A stretch of 64,000 nucleotides of DNA from a bacterium (GTDB lineage: Bacteria > Cyanobacteriota > Vampirovibrionia > Gastranaerophilales > Gastranaerophilaceae). The stretch is from contig JAFUXT010000012.1 in the NCBI GenBank assembly GCA_017470815.1, positions 62,001 through 126,000 on the forward strand. Reading direction: 5' to 3'. The notes beneath the pieces are model-generated. The model was given only the letters and a program-made list of their open reading frames with translations. It did not search any database and was not told the origin of the DNA. The position numbers and the translations under genes are program-made. Positions 11,401 to 22,211 of the stretch are shown in pieces. Position 1 is the first letter of the stretch, and each line of letters begins with the position of its first letter.

Positions 11401-11935
11401 AGAAATTTATAAGACAAAACTTGTAGCAAAAGAAAGTTTTGTTTATCCGTTTGAACTTTTTGCGGATTTGGTTATCGGATATTCTTATGCTGAATTAAAA
11501 TCATATTATAAAGCATCATCAATTCTTTATGAGGTTGTTAAAGCCTCAAAAGATAAAGGTCTTAATGCCATAACGTTTATGGCATGGTATGTTTTGAGTA
11601 TTATGAATATGAAGCAGGGAAGATTTGATATTGCCTACGGAATGTTGAATAACTCCTCAATTCAAATGGAAAAACTTGGCGGAGTCAGTGATTATCTGAT
11701 GCTTCTTATCAAATTTAATATGTTTAAACTTATGAAATGCCTAAAGGTTACGGATAAAGCCGATATATGTCTTGCACAAGCACAATATATAGTTAAAAAA
11801 TACGGTTTGAATTTCAACACGGATATTGATATTGATAAATTTCTTGCAGATAATAATATAGATTTATCGGATTTGCCTGAAACAAAAGACTCTGATGCGG
11901 TACAAACCGAAACTCAAGACAACGACCCAAAATAA
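8423..11935 (+). CDS. Zinc-ribbon, cyclase-like, STAND-like TPR protein
   Basis: 1170 residues. The first 70 residues hold six CxxC knuckles (C3, C17, C28, C40, C51, C65 and their partners), forming about three zinc ribbons. Residues about 85-260 resemble a degenerate class III nucleotidyl cyclase fold (KIDFPNYDV, then a DDDFEEFYSKTY strand) without recognisable metal-binding aspartates. Residues about 350-600 look like an AAA_16/STAND module in which the P-loop has decayed to GIKGSNMYQPYT, while a Walker B-like strand (TLIYVENFEKID) remains. The rest is long helical, TPR-like. The order matches the cyclase-AAA-TPR signalling proteins common in Cyanobacteria and Myxobacteria, here apparently without catalysis, so a scaffold or sensor role is inferred. 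It is transcribed from a leaderless promoter. Confidence 0.7.
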   Translation: MECPKCGAEIDKSAMVCPNCKKVLKIVCPVCRTVNEKNICKKCGEILVVKCSNCGKINMMKNQKCIKCGHSTEISAVQAESNADTFAVVKIDFPNYDVIKTALGSNQLFTKFKANIDKMINGFAHSHSLRRQIVKNGIYLLRFNKAYTMSSSANSAIEGVIELAKQITRLNVKLISKKNIFLKANFTIMKRDADKDPYDIETGFQANMLNQSNDKSAKALESCQVTTDDDFEEFYSKTYKMESLDSALVNGKMKRFFEINIKEFIPIDDYVKEAMAEEEEANPEVPNFVNEGMLAQDKIVERTIEEVNEIAGEDLYSVELINFDEINCAFYTTENVKVLDNITEVLQEVPKGIIGIKGSNMYQPYTISVLANVSQLGLYQNIIPITCHDNMKYSPYSFFRELVSSIFDFTVSQKLFDTNDFSSFSAFDSDNLIKDLINLKQRGMDNLEDTRQKYFEVFLSLLQSIPETLIYVENFEKIDSSSMFVLGLLFDHFEEMKISCILSYDKEFSLHKYNHFLLSRPYYTEITLIPTTFENIVEAGGDYYSNIKNDFFFKRISKYAAGSTLFIDYAIQYLIESEVYSFENEKIELLNAKTTMIPSSLKLMMQRRLNLMKDEENSLKFLSMCALLGARVDSRTAESLGIEDWKTLADELSKRGFLYFYNDSIYFPNYNILRENILEIYDDDKIKELASELFEKVFTEQMPAPEKATMYSVLEEHQKVISEWENLANLDLSMGDFSAYLNCSGQLIKALDKNEKDMSKEELASYKSTIYENIANNMFEYDPEQTREIADKTLEDLQKTQDKENFTDLCTKMIQGALNHGEYLYALGLTHKILTAMNDASIDPSAKNFDLKFLLMSIVHIKILFGIGAYNDCIDIGYNVFNALESSKLETIEYTLISKDDLKFLISEAIAYVALSDILTLREDVNELLTIVNKLYDFVPKEYAIFVKLQDLIKGNEVSVSDSDKGKNPFTEIVYHIIKTFTQHRDNPTEMAKEIYKTKLVAKESFVYPFELFADLVIGYSYAELKSYYKASSILYEVVKASKDKGLNAITFMAWYVLSIMNMKQGRFDIAYGMLNNSSIQMEKLGGVSDYLMLLIKFNMFKLMKCLKVTDKADICLAQAQYIVKKYGLNFNTDIDIDKFLADNNIDLSDLPETKDSDAVQTETQDNDPK

Positions 11936-11986
11936 GTAATATTTATATCCGTTTATAATAAAGTGTTCAAAGGAAAGAGAGGAAAA

Positions 11987-13435
11987 ATGAAAATATTATT
12001 TGCTGCAGCCGAAGTTGCTCCGTTTTCAAAAGCGGGCGGTTTGGCAGATGTTGTCGGCAGTTTACCTAAAGAACTTGAAAAAGATGCGCAAATTGCGATT
12101 TTTACACCATTGCATGGGCTTATAGATAAAGAAAAATGGGGAATAAAAGAACTTGAAAACTCGCAAATGTGGCTCACTATGGGTTCTCAACCTCAAAAAT
12201 TCAACCTGTTTATGACAAAACTTCCGGGAACAGATATAAATGTGTTTTTTGTCAAAAACGATTGGTATTTTTCACCGTTTAAGGAGGTTTACCCAAAATA
12301 TTTAGACCCTCGTTATGAGCATGAAAGATATATTTCATTTTGCCTTGCGGTTATGGAATACGCAAAACAACTCAATTTCAAAGCGGATGTAATTCATGCA
12401 AACGATTGGCATACTGCTATGATGCCAATGTATTTACATTCAAATTACAAATTTGATCCGTTCTGGTCAAATACAAAATGCGTTTTTGAAATCCACAACC
12501 TTGCGTATCAGGGAGTTTGGTTTGAGGATGTAATTGATTATGCAAATATGAGAAAAGATATTGTATATAATCAATGGGGGTGTGAACACTATGGGATGGT
12601 TAATTGGATGAAAGGGGCAATAAATTATACCGAAAGAGTTGTTGCGGTTTCTCCGACATATTCAAGAGAAATTTTAGGAGGAGAATACGGAGAAGGACTT
12701 GATTACACCCTGAGAATGTCGCAGGGTAAATTGAGAGGAATTTTAAACGGCATTGATTATAGTGCGTTTAACCCTAAAACAGATAAGGCATTAGTTAAAA
12801 ATTATGATGTAAAATCAATGGAATTAAAAGAAGAAAATAAAAAAGCGGTTTGTGAATATTTCGGCTTGAAATATAATCCTAACCGCCCGCTTATTGCTTT
12901 GATATCCCGTCTTGTCGGTCAAAAAGGAATCGATTTAATCAGAGATATGCAATATGAATTACAAAATCTTGATGCTGATTTTGTATTTTTGGGTAGCGGT
13001 GATAATGCGTATGAAAACTTATTTATCTGGCTTTCAAATAACACTGCAAACATACGAACTTATGTCGGATACGACGGAAAACTTGCAAATCTTATTTATG
13101 CAGGAAGCGACTTTTTCTTAATGCCGTCAAAATTTGAACCTTGCGGCTTGAGCCAACTTATTGCAATGCGCTACGGCTCTTTGCCGATAGTAAGGGCGAC
13201 AGGAGGACTTGAAGATACGATTACAGGTTATCCTTTAGATAATTCAAACGGTTTCAAATTTTGGGCATATAACGGTTGGGATATGCTTAATGCAATTAAA
13301 TGTGCATTGTGGGTTTATCAAGATAAATATGTATTCAATGCAATGCGGAAATCAGCAATGGAAGCCGATTTTTCCTGGAAACGAAGCGCAAAACAATATC
13401 TTGATATGTATCGTGAAATCACAGGACTTAATTAA
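11987..13435 (+). CDS. glgA: Glycogen synthase (ADP-glucose)
   Basis: Transfers glucose from ADP-glucose to the growing alpha-1,4-glucan. The N-terminal FSKAGGLADVVGSLPK binds ADP-glucose, HANDWHTAMMP and FEIHNLAYQG are family landmarks, and the C-terminal domain has SRLVGQKGID and PSKFEPCGLSQLIAMRYGS with the EX7E-type acidic pair. I start at the ATG at 11987, not the upstream in-frame GTG, because AGAGGAAAA lies directly before it and the product then begins MKILFAAAEVAPF, the conserved N-terminus. Length is 482 residues, normal. It works with GlgC encoded at 20925, about 7.5 kb away; no branching enzyme is in the window. Confidence 0.95.
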   Translation: MKILFAAAEVAPFSKAGGLADVVGSLPKELEKDAQIAIFTPLHGLIDKEKWGIKELENSQMWLTMGSQPQKFNLFMTKLPGTDINVFFVKNDWYFSPFKEVYPKYLDPRYEHERYISFCLAVMEYAKQLNFKADVIHANDWHTAMMPMYLHSNYKFDPFWSNTKCVFEIHNLAYQGVWFEDVIDYANMRKDIVYNQWGCEHYGMVNWMKGAINYTERVVAVSPTYSREILGGEYGEGLDYTLRMSQGKLRGILNGIDYSAFNPKTDKALVKNYDVKSMELKEENKKAVCEYFGLKYNPNRPLIALISRLVGQKGIDLIRDMQYELQNLDADFVFLGSGDNAYENLFIWLSNNTANIRTYVGYDGKLANLIYAGSDFFLMPSKFEPCGLSQLIAMRYGSLPIVRATGGLEDTITGYPLDNSNGFKFWAYNGWDMLNAIKCALWVYQDKYVFNAMRKSAMEADFSWKRSAKQYLDMYREITGLN

Positions 13436-13440
13436 AATAA

Positions 13441-13467
13441 AACGGGGTTAAGCCCCGTTTTTATTTT
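13441..13467. terminator. Bidirectional terminator between glgA and cyclase
   Basis: ACGGGG (13442-13447), TTAA, CCCCGT, followed by a T-rich tract on the plus strand and A-rich upstream sequence that becomes T-rich on the minus strand. It serves the two convergent genes. Confidence 0.85.
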
Positions 13468-15464
13468 TCCAAATCTATTCTCAAAACTTCGTATATGTCC
13501 ATTTTTTTTGACTTACCTCTGATTTGTACTTCTTTTATTTTGATAACATCAGCACAATCTGCAATATAGTTATAAGTTGTAGAACTTACCAAAAGATTTG
13601 TTTTATAAACTTTGTTATAACCTTCAATTCTGCTTGCAAGGTTTACACTGTCACCGATTACGGTGTATTCCATTCTGTTTTCCGTACCGATATTACCTAT
13701 AAATACCTCACCTGTGTTGATTCCGACACCAATTTCAAAACGTGGTCTGCCCTGCTCAAGCCATTTTTCACGGAGATAATTAACTTTTTTAAGCATTTCA
13801 TAGGCACATTTTACGGCATTTTTCGGATGATTAATATCCTGTATCGGTTCGCCAAAGATTACCATAATAGCATCCCCGATAAATTTATTGATAACACCGT
13901 TATATTTGCGGATAATGGGTTCCATTTCGGCAAAATATTCGTTTAGAATTTTTGACACTTCATCTGCCGGCATTTTTTCACTCATGCTTGTAAACCCTCT
14001 TATATCAGAAAATAGAACGGTTACTACGGCTCTTTTTCCACCTAATCCAAGATTTTCAATATCCTTTACGACATTTTGCATGACATCCTGAGAAAGATAT
14101 TTACCCATTGCATTTTTAATTTGTTCTTTATTTCTGCTTTCATTTAAGAATTTAAATGTGTAAGCAAAAACGGCTGTTACAAACTGACATACAAGCGGGG
14201 TTGCATATGCGGTTATATATCCGTTAAGCCCCAAAATTGCAACCGCAATAATATATACAAAATCCATTCCAACAAGCAGAATAAGTCCTTTTATAAATCT
14301 TGCCCGGAGTATTGTTATAAATGCAGGAATACAAAGCAGGAAAAGCAGTAAAATATTCACAAATAAACTCGCATCTTTCAGCATAAACTGAGATTCCAAA
14401 TTATCGTAAACAGTAGCCTGAATATCTACTCCTGGGTGTCTTGTATACATTGGAGAACGCAAAACATCCGCACCCGGACCTGATATATTTTCTCCGATAA
14501 ATATTATTTTATTTTCAAATAATGCAGGGTCAATAAGTGCATCGGCTCTTTCAGTATTATACAATTCAGGAGCAGTAGTCGGAGTAAGTCCTTTTTTTAG
14601 AGCCTTATATGTATCTAACAGCCTGAAAGCAGAAACGGAATTGTGGGAATAATCCAATTTTGCGTCACCGTACCACATAAATTTATAGTATCTTATCGGG
14701 CTTGAGAATATACCGTTTTCGTATGTGTATGGGATTTTTAGCCCTGTTTTCGGGACATAAATATAATCGTTTTCTATAACAACTTCATTTGTGTTATTTG
14801 ACATAAGATACATTTTGAAAGATAGTGACGGGTAATATGCATCTTTTATTTTTACAATATTTATGGTGTCAAAGACAAAATCAGATGTTTTGTCTTTTTG
14901 AATTTTAACTGAGCCGAAATGTTTTGTGCTTTTTATCAGATTATCCGAATAATCAAGAACCCCGTTTAGTTTAGTTCTTGAATTTTTACGGGCATCACTT
15001 GTTACAGACAAAGCATGATTTCTTTTAAAAGATTCTATAAATCTTGTATCCAACCTGTCAAAGTCTTCTTCAGGCACAAATCCCGATACAAGTTTATCCA
15101 TTTTAGACACCTGTTTTACAAATTTAGGTGCGCTGTTTTTTTCGTCATCACGAACAGAGATATATGTAATATCCAAACCTACAATTTTTGGCTTAGCGTA
15201 GGTATAAAAATAATCAAGCAAATCGGTTATTATAAGTTTTTCCGAATCGTTTCGCCAATTATATTTTTGGTGTGTATTATCATCAAAAACAACTTCTATA
15301 ATGTCATTGTTTGCAAAAATACCGTTTGAAGTTATTTTAGACAACAGCAGACTGTTTGCGTGAGGCTTAATAAATTTATCTGAAATTAATATAAAAATCA
15401 GTATTAAAAGAAGATAAAATAAAAATGAATACAGATAAAATAACTTATTTTTTAACTTTTCCAT
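13461..15464 (-). CDS. CHASE2-domain adenylate/guanylate cyclase
   Basis: Membrane-bound class III nucleotidyl cyclase with an external sensor. An N-terminal transmembrane helix (about 12-32) is followed by a CHASE2 domain (about 40-340), then three hydrophobic helices (about 350-440) and a catalytic domain (about 475-660). The catalytic domain has the metal aspartates in LFSDIRGFTSM and FIGDAIMVIFGEP, and GINTGEVFIGNIG and VIGDSVNLASRIEG further on. All key residues for catalysis appear present. I use the ATG at 15464, preceded by GAGGTG, rather than the GTG four codons upstream. Length is 667 residues. It would make cAMP or cGMP in response to an outside signal; the ligand is unknown and no cyclic-nucleotide receptor is adjacent. 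Confidence 0.9.
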   Translation of the reverse strand: MEKLKNKLFYLYSFLFYLLLILIFILISDKFIKPHANSLLLSKITSNGIFANNDIIEVVFDDNTHQKYNWRNDSEKLIITDLLDYFYTYAKPKIVGLDITYISVRDDEKNSAPKFVKQVSKMDKLVSGFVPEEDFDRLDTRFIESFKRNHALSVTSDARKNSRTKLNGVLDYSDNLIKSTKHFGSVKIQKDKTSDFVFDTINIVKIKDAYYPSLSFKMYLMSNNTNEVVIENDYIYVPKTGLKIPYTYENGIFSSPIRYYKFMWYGDAKLDYSHNSVSAFRLLDTYKALKKGLTPTTAPELYNTERADALIDPALFENKIIFIGENISGPGADVLRSPMYTRHPGVDIQATVYDNLESQFMLKDASLFVNILLLFLLCIPAFITILRARFIKGLILLVGMDFVYIIAVAILGLNGYITAYATPLVCQFVTAVFAYTFKFLNESRNKEQIKNAMGKYLSQDVMQNVVKDIENLGLGGKRAVVTVLFSDIRGFTSMSEKMPADEVSKILNEYFAEMEPIIRKYNGVINKFIGDAIMVIFGEPIQDINHPKNAVKCAYEMLKKVNYLREKWLEQGRPRFEIGVGINTGEVFIGNIGTENRMEYTVIGDSVNLASRIEGYNKVYKTNLLVSSTTYNYIADCADVIKIKEVQIRGKSKKMDIYEVLRIDLEK

Positions 15465-15523
15465 ACTTAAAAGCACCTCTTAATAATTTTATGATATAAT
15501 AAATTGCGAAAAAAGGATAGATT

Positions 15524-16129
15524 ATGAACATAAATTTACTTGATAAGTTGAAAGAGAATAAGGTTTTTCCGATTATACGAAGCAAAGATCCCGAGCAGAT
15601 TATAAAAACATCAAGAGCAATAATTGAAGGCGGGCTTGATGTTATTGAAATTAATGTAGGAGATTCAAAAGTTTATAATGCAATAGAGAAATTATCAAAA
15701 GATGCAATAATTTGTGCCGGCGGAATAATAACCTCACTTCAGGCGCAAGTTGCGATAGATTGCGGAGCAAAAATAATTTCTTCTCCCGTATTCTCTACCA
15801 GTCTTGTAAAAATTTCAAAAGACAGACATATCCCGTTTATTGCCGGAACCTCAACTGCAAATGAAGCATACAGGGCTTGGCAGGCAAGAATACCGGTTGT
15901 AAAAATTTTTCCTGCAACAGCATTAGGAGGTGTTGAATACATAGAAAACATTTTAAGACCTATGCCGTTTTTGAATATTATTGCGCAGGGTGATGTAAAA
16001 TTAAATGAAGTTAAAGCATACATCAATGCAGGTGCAGTTGCAGTCGGTATCGGCAGAAATCTGACAGCAGGTTTTAGTTGTGAAGAAATAACTCAACGCA
16101 CAAAACAACTTTTGGGCAGTCTTAAATAA
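15524..16129 (+). CDS. eda: KDPG/KHG aldolase family protein
   Basis: 201-residue TIM-barrel aldolase of the Eda family, which cleaves 2-keto-3-deoxy-6-phosphogluconate (and 4-hydroxy-2-oxoglutarate) through a Schiff base. The lysine in VVKIFPATALGG is the Schiff-base residue position. IEGGLDVIEINVG corresponds to the conserved EGGL..IEIT strand with its acidic residue, and the C-terminal GAVAVGIGRNL is the phosphate-binding turn. No edd or other Entner-Doudoroff gene is near, so the physiological substrate is uncertain. The stop and the csaB start overlap as TAATG, giving translational coupling. Confidence 0.85.
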   Translation: MNINLLDKLKENKVFPIIRSKDPEQIIKTSRAIIEGGLDVIEINVGDSKVYNAIEKLSKDAIICAGGIITSLQAQVAIDCGAKIISSPVFSTSLVKISKDRHIPFIAGTSTANEAYRAWQARIPVVKIFPATALGGVEYIENILRPMPFLNIIAQGDVKLNEVKAYINAGAVAVGIGRNLTAGFSCEEITQRTKQLLGSLK

Positions 16130-17142
16130 TGAAAAAAAGATTTGTTTTATCAGGATATTACGGTTTTAAGAACTTCGGCGACGAAGCGATTTTGTCTGTT
16201 TTGGTCAATAAATTACAGCAAAATAAAGACTCTGTAACAATAATTTCATCTAATCCTGAATATACAAAATCTTTATACAAACACATAAGAGCAATCAAGA
16301 CGTTTGATTTTAACAATATTATTCCTGCTATTTATAAATCGGATATTCTTATTTCCGGCGGAGGAAGTCTTTTGCAGGATGTTACGAGTCTTAAAAGTTT
16401 AATATATTATCTTCTAATTATATTTATTGCTCTATTTTTCAGAAAAAAAGTAATAATTTTTGCACAAGGAATTGGTCCGATAAATTCTCTTTTAGGACAG
16501 TTTTTAACCAAAATACTATTAAAAAACTGTACTTATGTAAGTGTAAGAGATAAAAAAAGCCAAGAATTAATGCAACAATGGGGAATAAACTCCGATTTGC
16601 TTTGCGACCCGATTTTTTCCGTTAATGTTCCTGATAATAAAAAAAACAAAACTGTTGCAATACAACTGAGAAATTGCAAAGGTATGAGTAATGACTTTTT
16701 GGACAGACTTGCGGATTCCGTCAGCAGAAATTTCAGCGATTTTAATATAGAAATATATTCTTTTCAGGATTCTATCGACCTTGATATATGCAAAACTTTT
16801 GAAAAAAATCTCAATATGTTGAATCCTGAAATTAAAACAACTGTTTACTCAGGTATGAGTAATAGTGAAATAATAGAAAGCCTTTCAAAATCCCAATATC
16901 TTATATCAATGAGATTTCATGCGATAATAATAGGACTGCTTGCAGGAGTTAAAACACTTGGCATAAACTATGATATTAAAGTTGAAAAACTCGCAAAAGA
17001 ATTTAACCTTCCGCTTATTGATTTAAAAAATGATTTTGGTAATAATTTTGAACTTTTAAAATCACAAGATTTGTCAATAATTAAAGATGAAATTTCGCAT
17101 ATAAATTTTGATTGGACAGGTTTTGAAAATACTGTTATTTAG
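16129..17142 (+). CDS. csaB: Polysaccharide pyruvyl transferase family (CsaB-like)
   Basis: 337 residues of the PS_pyruv_trans family. The N-terminal SGYYGFKNFGDEAIL and ISGGGSLLQDVTS motifs and IIFAQGIGPINS are characteristic, and the C-terminal half has SMRFHAIIIGLLAGVKTLG, the conserved SxRxH block. These enzymes transfer pyruvate from phosphoenolpyruvate to a cell-wall polysaccharide; CsaB does this for S-layer anchoring. There is no csaA or SLH protein in the window. The gene is translationally coupled to eda (TAATG) and overlaps the convergent exporter stop by 8 bp. Confidence 0.85.
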   Translation: MKKRFVLSGYYGFKNFGDEAILSVLVNKLQQNKDSVTIISSNPEYTKSLYKHIRAIKTFDFNNIIPAIYKSDILISGGGSLLQDVTSLKSLIYYLLIIFIALFFRKKVIIFAQGIGPINSLLGQFLTKILLKNCTYVSVRDKKSQELMQQWGINSDLLCDPIFSVNVPDNKKNKTVAIQLRNCKGMSNDFLDRLADSVSRNFSDFNIEIYSFQDSIDLDICKTFEKNLNMLNPEIKTTVYSGMSNSEIIESLSKSQYLISMRFHAIIIGLLAGVKTLGINYDIKVEKLAKEFNLPLIDLKNDFGNNFELLKSQDLSIIKDEISHINFDWTGFENTVI

Positions 17143-18691
17143 TGCTGAATTTTTCTTTCATAAGCAATAGTAAGGGTATTATAACAAAACTTGCAAGGGC
17201 AAAAATTCTGAAGGTATCAATAAAAGCCCAAAGGGTAGATTGTTCCAAAAGAGTAAAGTGCATCTGTTTTAATGCCATATAATTTGCCGTGTCAATATCG
17301 ACATATTGCGCCATGTGCATGGTCGCCTCTTGGACTCTCTGCGCAAAAACAGGGTTTAAGTCATTTAAATACCCAACCATCATATTTTGGTGCATTTGCG
17401 AAAATCTTGATAAACAGGTTGTAGCAATAGATGTTCCAAATGATGCCCCCAAATTTTTCATCAAATTTTGTAAGGAACTACCCATCGTTAAATCTTCTTT
17501 TCTTAATGTTGCGCAGGACAAATTTATAACAGGAGTCATTGACATAACCATACCTGTTCCGTATAAAAAGTTTGGTAAAAATACATTCGCAAGTGATATT
17601 TGCATATTTAATAATCCAAACAACAGACCGCCAACACCTATAAGAACTAAGCCGATAAAGCATGAAACTTTCTCAGGCACCCTGCCTGTTGTTATTACAA
17701 GTATAAAAAGTCCTGCTAAACTACCCAAACCTCTTGGCAACATCGAAACACCGCCTAAAAATGCGCTGTATCCGAGCAATCCTTGCAACATTGACGGTAG
17801 AAGCATTGCAGAAGCAATTAAAACAAACAGCAACACCATTTGAATTAATGTCCCGAACAAAAAGTTCAGGTCTTTTAGCAATCTTAAATTGAGCAGCGGG
17901 TCTTTTTTATTCTTAAATTGTGTGTAGAAAAACAAAATACCGGAGGTTGTTGAAATGCCCATTAACCAACAAACCCAAGCAGCATCAAACCATCCTGCAT
18001 CGTTGCCTTTGTCTAATACTACCTGCAATAATAATATCCAAATAACAAGCAATCCGAACGCCCCAAAGTCCATTTTTGCATCTTTTTGTTTTTTTGCATA
18101 AGGCGGGTCTTTAATTAATTTCACCAATGATATTGCGCAAACAAGACCAATCGGACAATTTATCAAAAATATCCACGGCCATGACCAATTTTCAGTCAGC
18201 CAACCACCGATTACAGGACCGATTATCGGTGCAATTACAAAAGCAAAACCGTACAATGACATTGCTTTACCCCACTCTTTTTGAGGGAAAATTTCCATCA
18301 TAATCGCCTGAACCAACGGTAATATTGCACCTCCGCCTATTCCCTGCAAAAACCTTGAAACAATAATCATAGGCATAGAACGAGAAAGCCCGCACAACAT
18401 TGATGCAACCGTAAATAAAATTATACTGAATATAAAATATTTTTTTCTTCCGAATACTTTGCCAAAATACCCGATTGCAGGAATAATAACCGAACTTGCT
18501 ACAAGATAACTTGTAACAATCCATGTTGATTCGTTTCTGCTTATAGAAATTGTCCCGGCAATATAGGGGAGAGCAACATTTGCAATAGTTTCATTAAGCG
18601 CAAACAGAAATGCCGCAGTGACAAGAGGAATTGTGACAAGCCACGGATTAACAGAAGGCACCTGCCTTTCCTCCGCTATTACACTATCCAC
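17135..18691 (-). CDS. DHA2-family 14-TM multidrug exporter (EmrB/QacA type)
   Basis: 518 residues with 14 hydrophobic segments. The start reads PWLVTIPLVTAAFLFALN, followed by motif A-like GYFGKVFGRKKYF (loop 2-3) and motif C-like APIIGPVIGGWLTENWSW in TM5, which marks drug/proton antiporters. It begins with GTG at 18691, preceded by AAGGA at a 6-base spacing. No EmrA-like membrane fusion partner or TetR regulator is adjacent, so it may act alone or with an unlinked partner. Its substrate cannot be told. Confidence 0.85.
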   Translation of the reverse strand: MDSVIAEERQVPSVNPWLVTIPLVTAAFLFALNETIANVALPYIAGTISISRNESTWIVTSYLVASSVIIPAIGYFGKVFGRKKYFIFSIILFTVASMLCGLSRSMPMIIVSRFLQGIGGGAILPLVQAIMMEIFPQKEWGKAMSLYGFAFVIAPIIGPVIGGWLTENWSWPWIFLINCPIGLVCAISLVKLIKDPPYAKKQKDAKMDFGAFGLLVIWILLLQVVLDKGNDAGWFDAAWVCWLMGISTTSGILFFYTQFKNKKDPLLNLRLLKDLNFLFGTLIQMVLLFVLIASAMLLPSMLQGLLGYSAFLGGVSMLPRGLGSLAGLFILVITTGRVPEKVSCFIGLVLIGVGGLLFGLLNMQISLANVFLPNFLYGTGMVMSMTPVINLSCATLRKEDLTMGSSLQNLMKNLGASFGTSIATTCLSRFSQMHQNMMVGYLNDLNPVFAQRVQEATMHMAQYVDIDTANYMALKQMHFTLLEQSTLWAFIDTFRIFALASFVIIPLLLLMKEKFSTK

Positions 18692-18828
18692 AAAAATCCT
18701 TCCTGTAAGGGAAATTAAGTCATTCTACTTAATTCCGATAATAACTGTTCATTTCTGAACTAAAATAAAAATACCTTACTAAGACTATATTATAGTATTA
18801 AAAAATTTTTTTCAAGTTTAAATTAATT

Positions 18829-18864
18829 AAAACAACCGATGAAAACAAATTCATCGGTTGTTTT
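18829..18864 (-). terminator. Terminator of dnaK
   Basis: A perfect 15-bp stem (18829-18843 with 18850-18864) around a 6-base loop lies 20 bp after the dnaK stop, with a TTTTAATTAATTT tail on the minus strand. Confidence 0.8.
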
Positions 18865-18885
18865 AATACCAGATAATTACGAATT

Positions 18886-20745
<1,860 letters not shown>

Positions 20746-20924
20746 TTATAATTAAATTACATGACTTTTAATCTTATATTAAAGTTATAACACCTGTTTT
20801 TGTCATTTTCTGAAAAATAAACAAAAAATTAACAATTTAAGACTGACAAAATTAATTATTTTGGATTAATGACGGATTTTAAATTTTGTTATAAAATGAA
20901 GACATATTTTAATGAGGGCTTTAT

Positions 20925-22160
20925 ATGACAATTGACAATGCATTGGTTATGATTTTGGCAGGTGGTGAGGGGAAAAGATTATACCCGTTAACAAAAGACA
21001 GAGCAAAACCTGCTGTCCCGTTTGGCGGTCGTTACAGAATCATTGATTTTGTGCTGAATAATTTTATTAACTCCGGTTTTTTCAAAATCAAAGTTTTGAC
21101 ACAGTATAAATCGGATTCGCTAAACAAACACATAACAAGAGGCTGGACACTGTCACCGTTTTTAAATCAGTATGTTGACCTTGCTCCTGCTCAGATGAGA
21201 ACGGGCAACGATTGGTATAAAGGGACTGCTGATGCGATTTATCAGAATATATTTCATATAACCGACGAGGACCCTCGTTATGTTTGCATTTTTGGCGGAG
21301 ACCATATTTATAAAATGCATGTTGATCAGATGCTTGATTTTCATAAAGAAAATAATGCGGATTTATCTATTTCCGGTATTCCTATTCCGATAGAAGAAGC
21401 ATCAGAATTTGGAATTATGGAAGTTGATGAAAATTGGCGTTTGATAAATTTTGTTGAAAAACCTAATTACAGACCGAAATCAATTCCGGGCAATCCGAAT
21501 ATGTGTTTGGCTTCTATGGGGAATTATATTTTTGACAAAGATATTTTGCTTGATGCTCTAAATCGTGATGCGGTAAGAGAGGATTCTTCTCATGATTTCG
21601 GTAAAAATGTTATTCCTATGCTTTTAGGTGAAGGGAAAAATATTTATGTTTATAATTTTGCACAAAATACATTCCCCGGAATGACAGAAGCAGAACAGGG
21701 ATATTGGAAAGATGTAGGAAGTATTGATGCTTATTGGCAGGCTAATATGGATTTGTTATCATATAATCCTGAACTTAATTTGTATTCAAAAGAATGGCCG
21801 CTGAGAACTTTTAATTACAATTATCCCCCTGCAAAATTTGTTTGGGAAGAAGGCGACAGAGTTGGTATGGCTACAAATTCAATGGTGTCAGAAGGCTGTA
21901 TCATTTCAGGCGGGGGGCTTTCTCACTGCGTATTATCGCCAAAAGTCAGAATTAATAGTTATTCAAGCGTAACAGACAGTATTCTGATGGAAAATGTGGA
22001 AGTCGGCAGGTATTCTCAAATTAAAAAAGCAATTATCGATAAAAATGTTGTAATTCCGCCGCATACAAAAATCGGATTTAATAGAGATGAAGACATAAAA
22101 AGAGGTTTTCATGTTTCCGAAGGCGGAGTAACAGTTGTTCCGAAAGGTGCAATATTATAA
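20925..22160 (+). CDS. glgC: Glucose-1-phosphate adenylyltransferase
   Basis: Makes ADP-glucose from glucose-1-phosphate and ATP, the committed step of bacterial glycogen synthesis. The nucleotidyltransferase domain carries LAGGEGKRLYPLTKDRAKP, then FGGDHIYKMH and the G1P site IEFGIM-like EASEFGIMEVDENW with VEKP. The C-terminal left-handed beta helix begins after residue 280 and ends with GGVTVVPKGAIL. Length is 411 residues. The RBS GAGGG is 6 bases before the ATG. It supplies GlgA (11987) and perhaps the GT5-like protein at 2615. It is divergent from dnaK. Confidence 0.96.
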   Translation: MTIDNALVMILAGGEGKRLYPLTKDRAKPAVPFGGRYRIIDFVLNNFINSGFFKIKVLTQYKSDSLNKHITRGWTLSPFLNQYVDLAPAQMRTGNDWYKGTADAIYQNIFHITDEDPRYVCIFGGDHIYKMHVDQMLDFHKENNADLSISGIPIPIEEASEFGIMEVDENWRLINFVEKPNYRPKSIPGNPNMCLASMGNYIFDKDILLDALNRDAVREDSSHDFGKNVIPMLLGEGKNIYVYNFAQNTFPGMTEAEQGYWKDVGSIDAYWQANMDLLSYNPELNLYSKEWPLRTFNYNYPPAKFVWEEGDRVGMATNSMVSEGCIISGGGLSHCVLSPKVRINSYSSVTDSILMENVEVGRYSQIKKAIIDKNVVIPPHTKIGFNRDEDIKRGFHVSEGGVTVVPKGAIL

Positions 22161-22164
22161 GATA

Positions 22165-22201
22165 TAAAAAATGTGCGAATTGTATAATCCGCACATTTTT
22201 T
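22165..22201. terminator. Terminator after glgC
   Basis: AAAAAATGTGCG (about 22166-22177) pairs with CGCACATTTTTT (about 22190-22201), placed between convergent glgC and the 22212 gene and usable in both directions. Confidence 0.85.
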
Positions 22202-22211
22202 GTATTTATAC

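Noticed and set aside
11963..11986. Upstream GTG start for glgA
   Set aside because: The eight extra codons include the RBS of the ATG at 11987, and the family N-terminus starts there.
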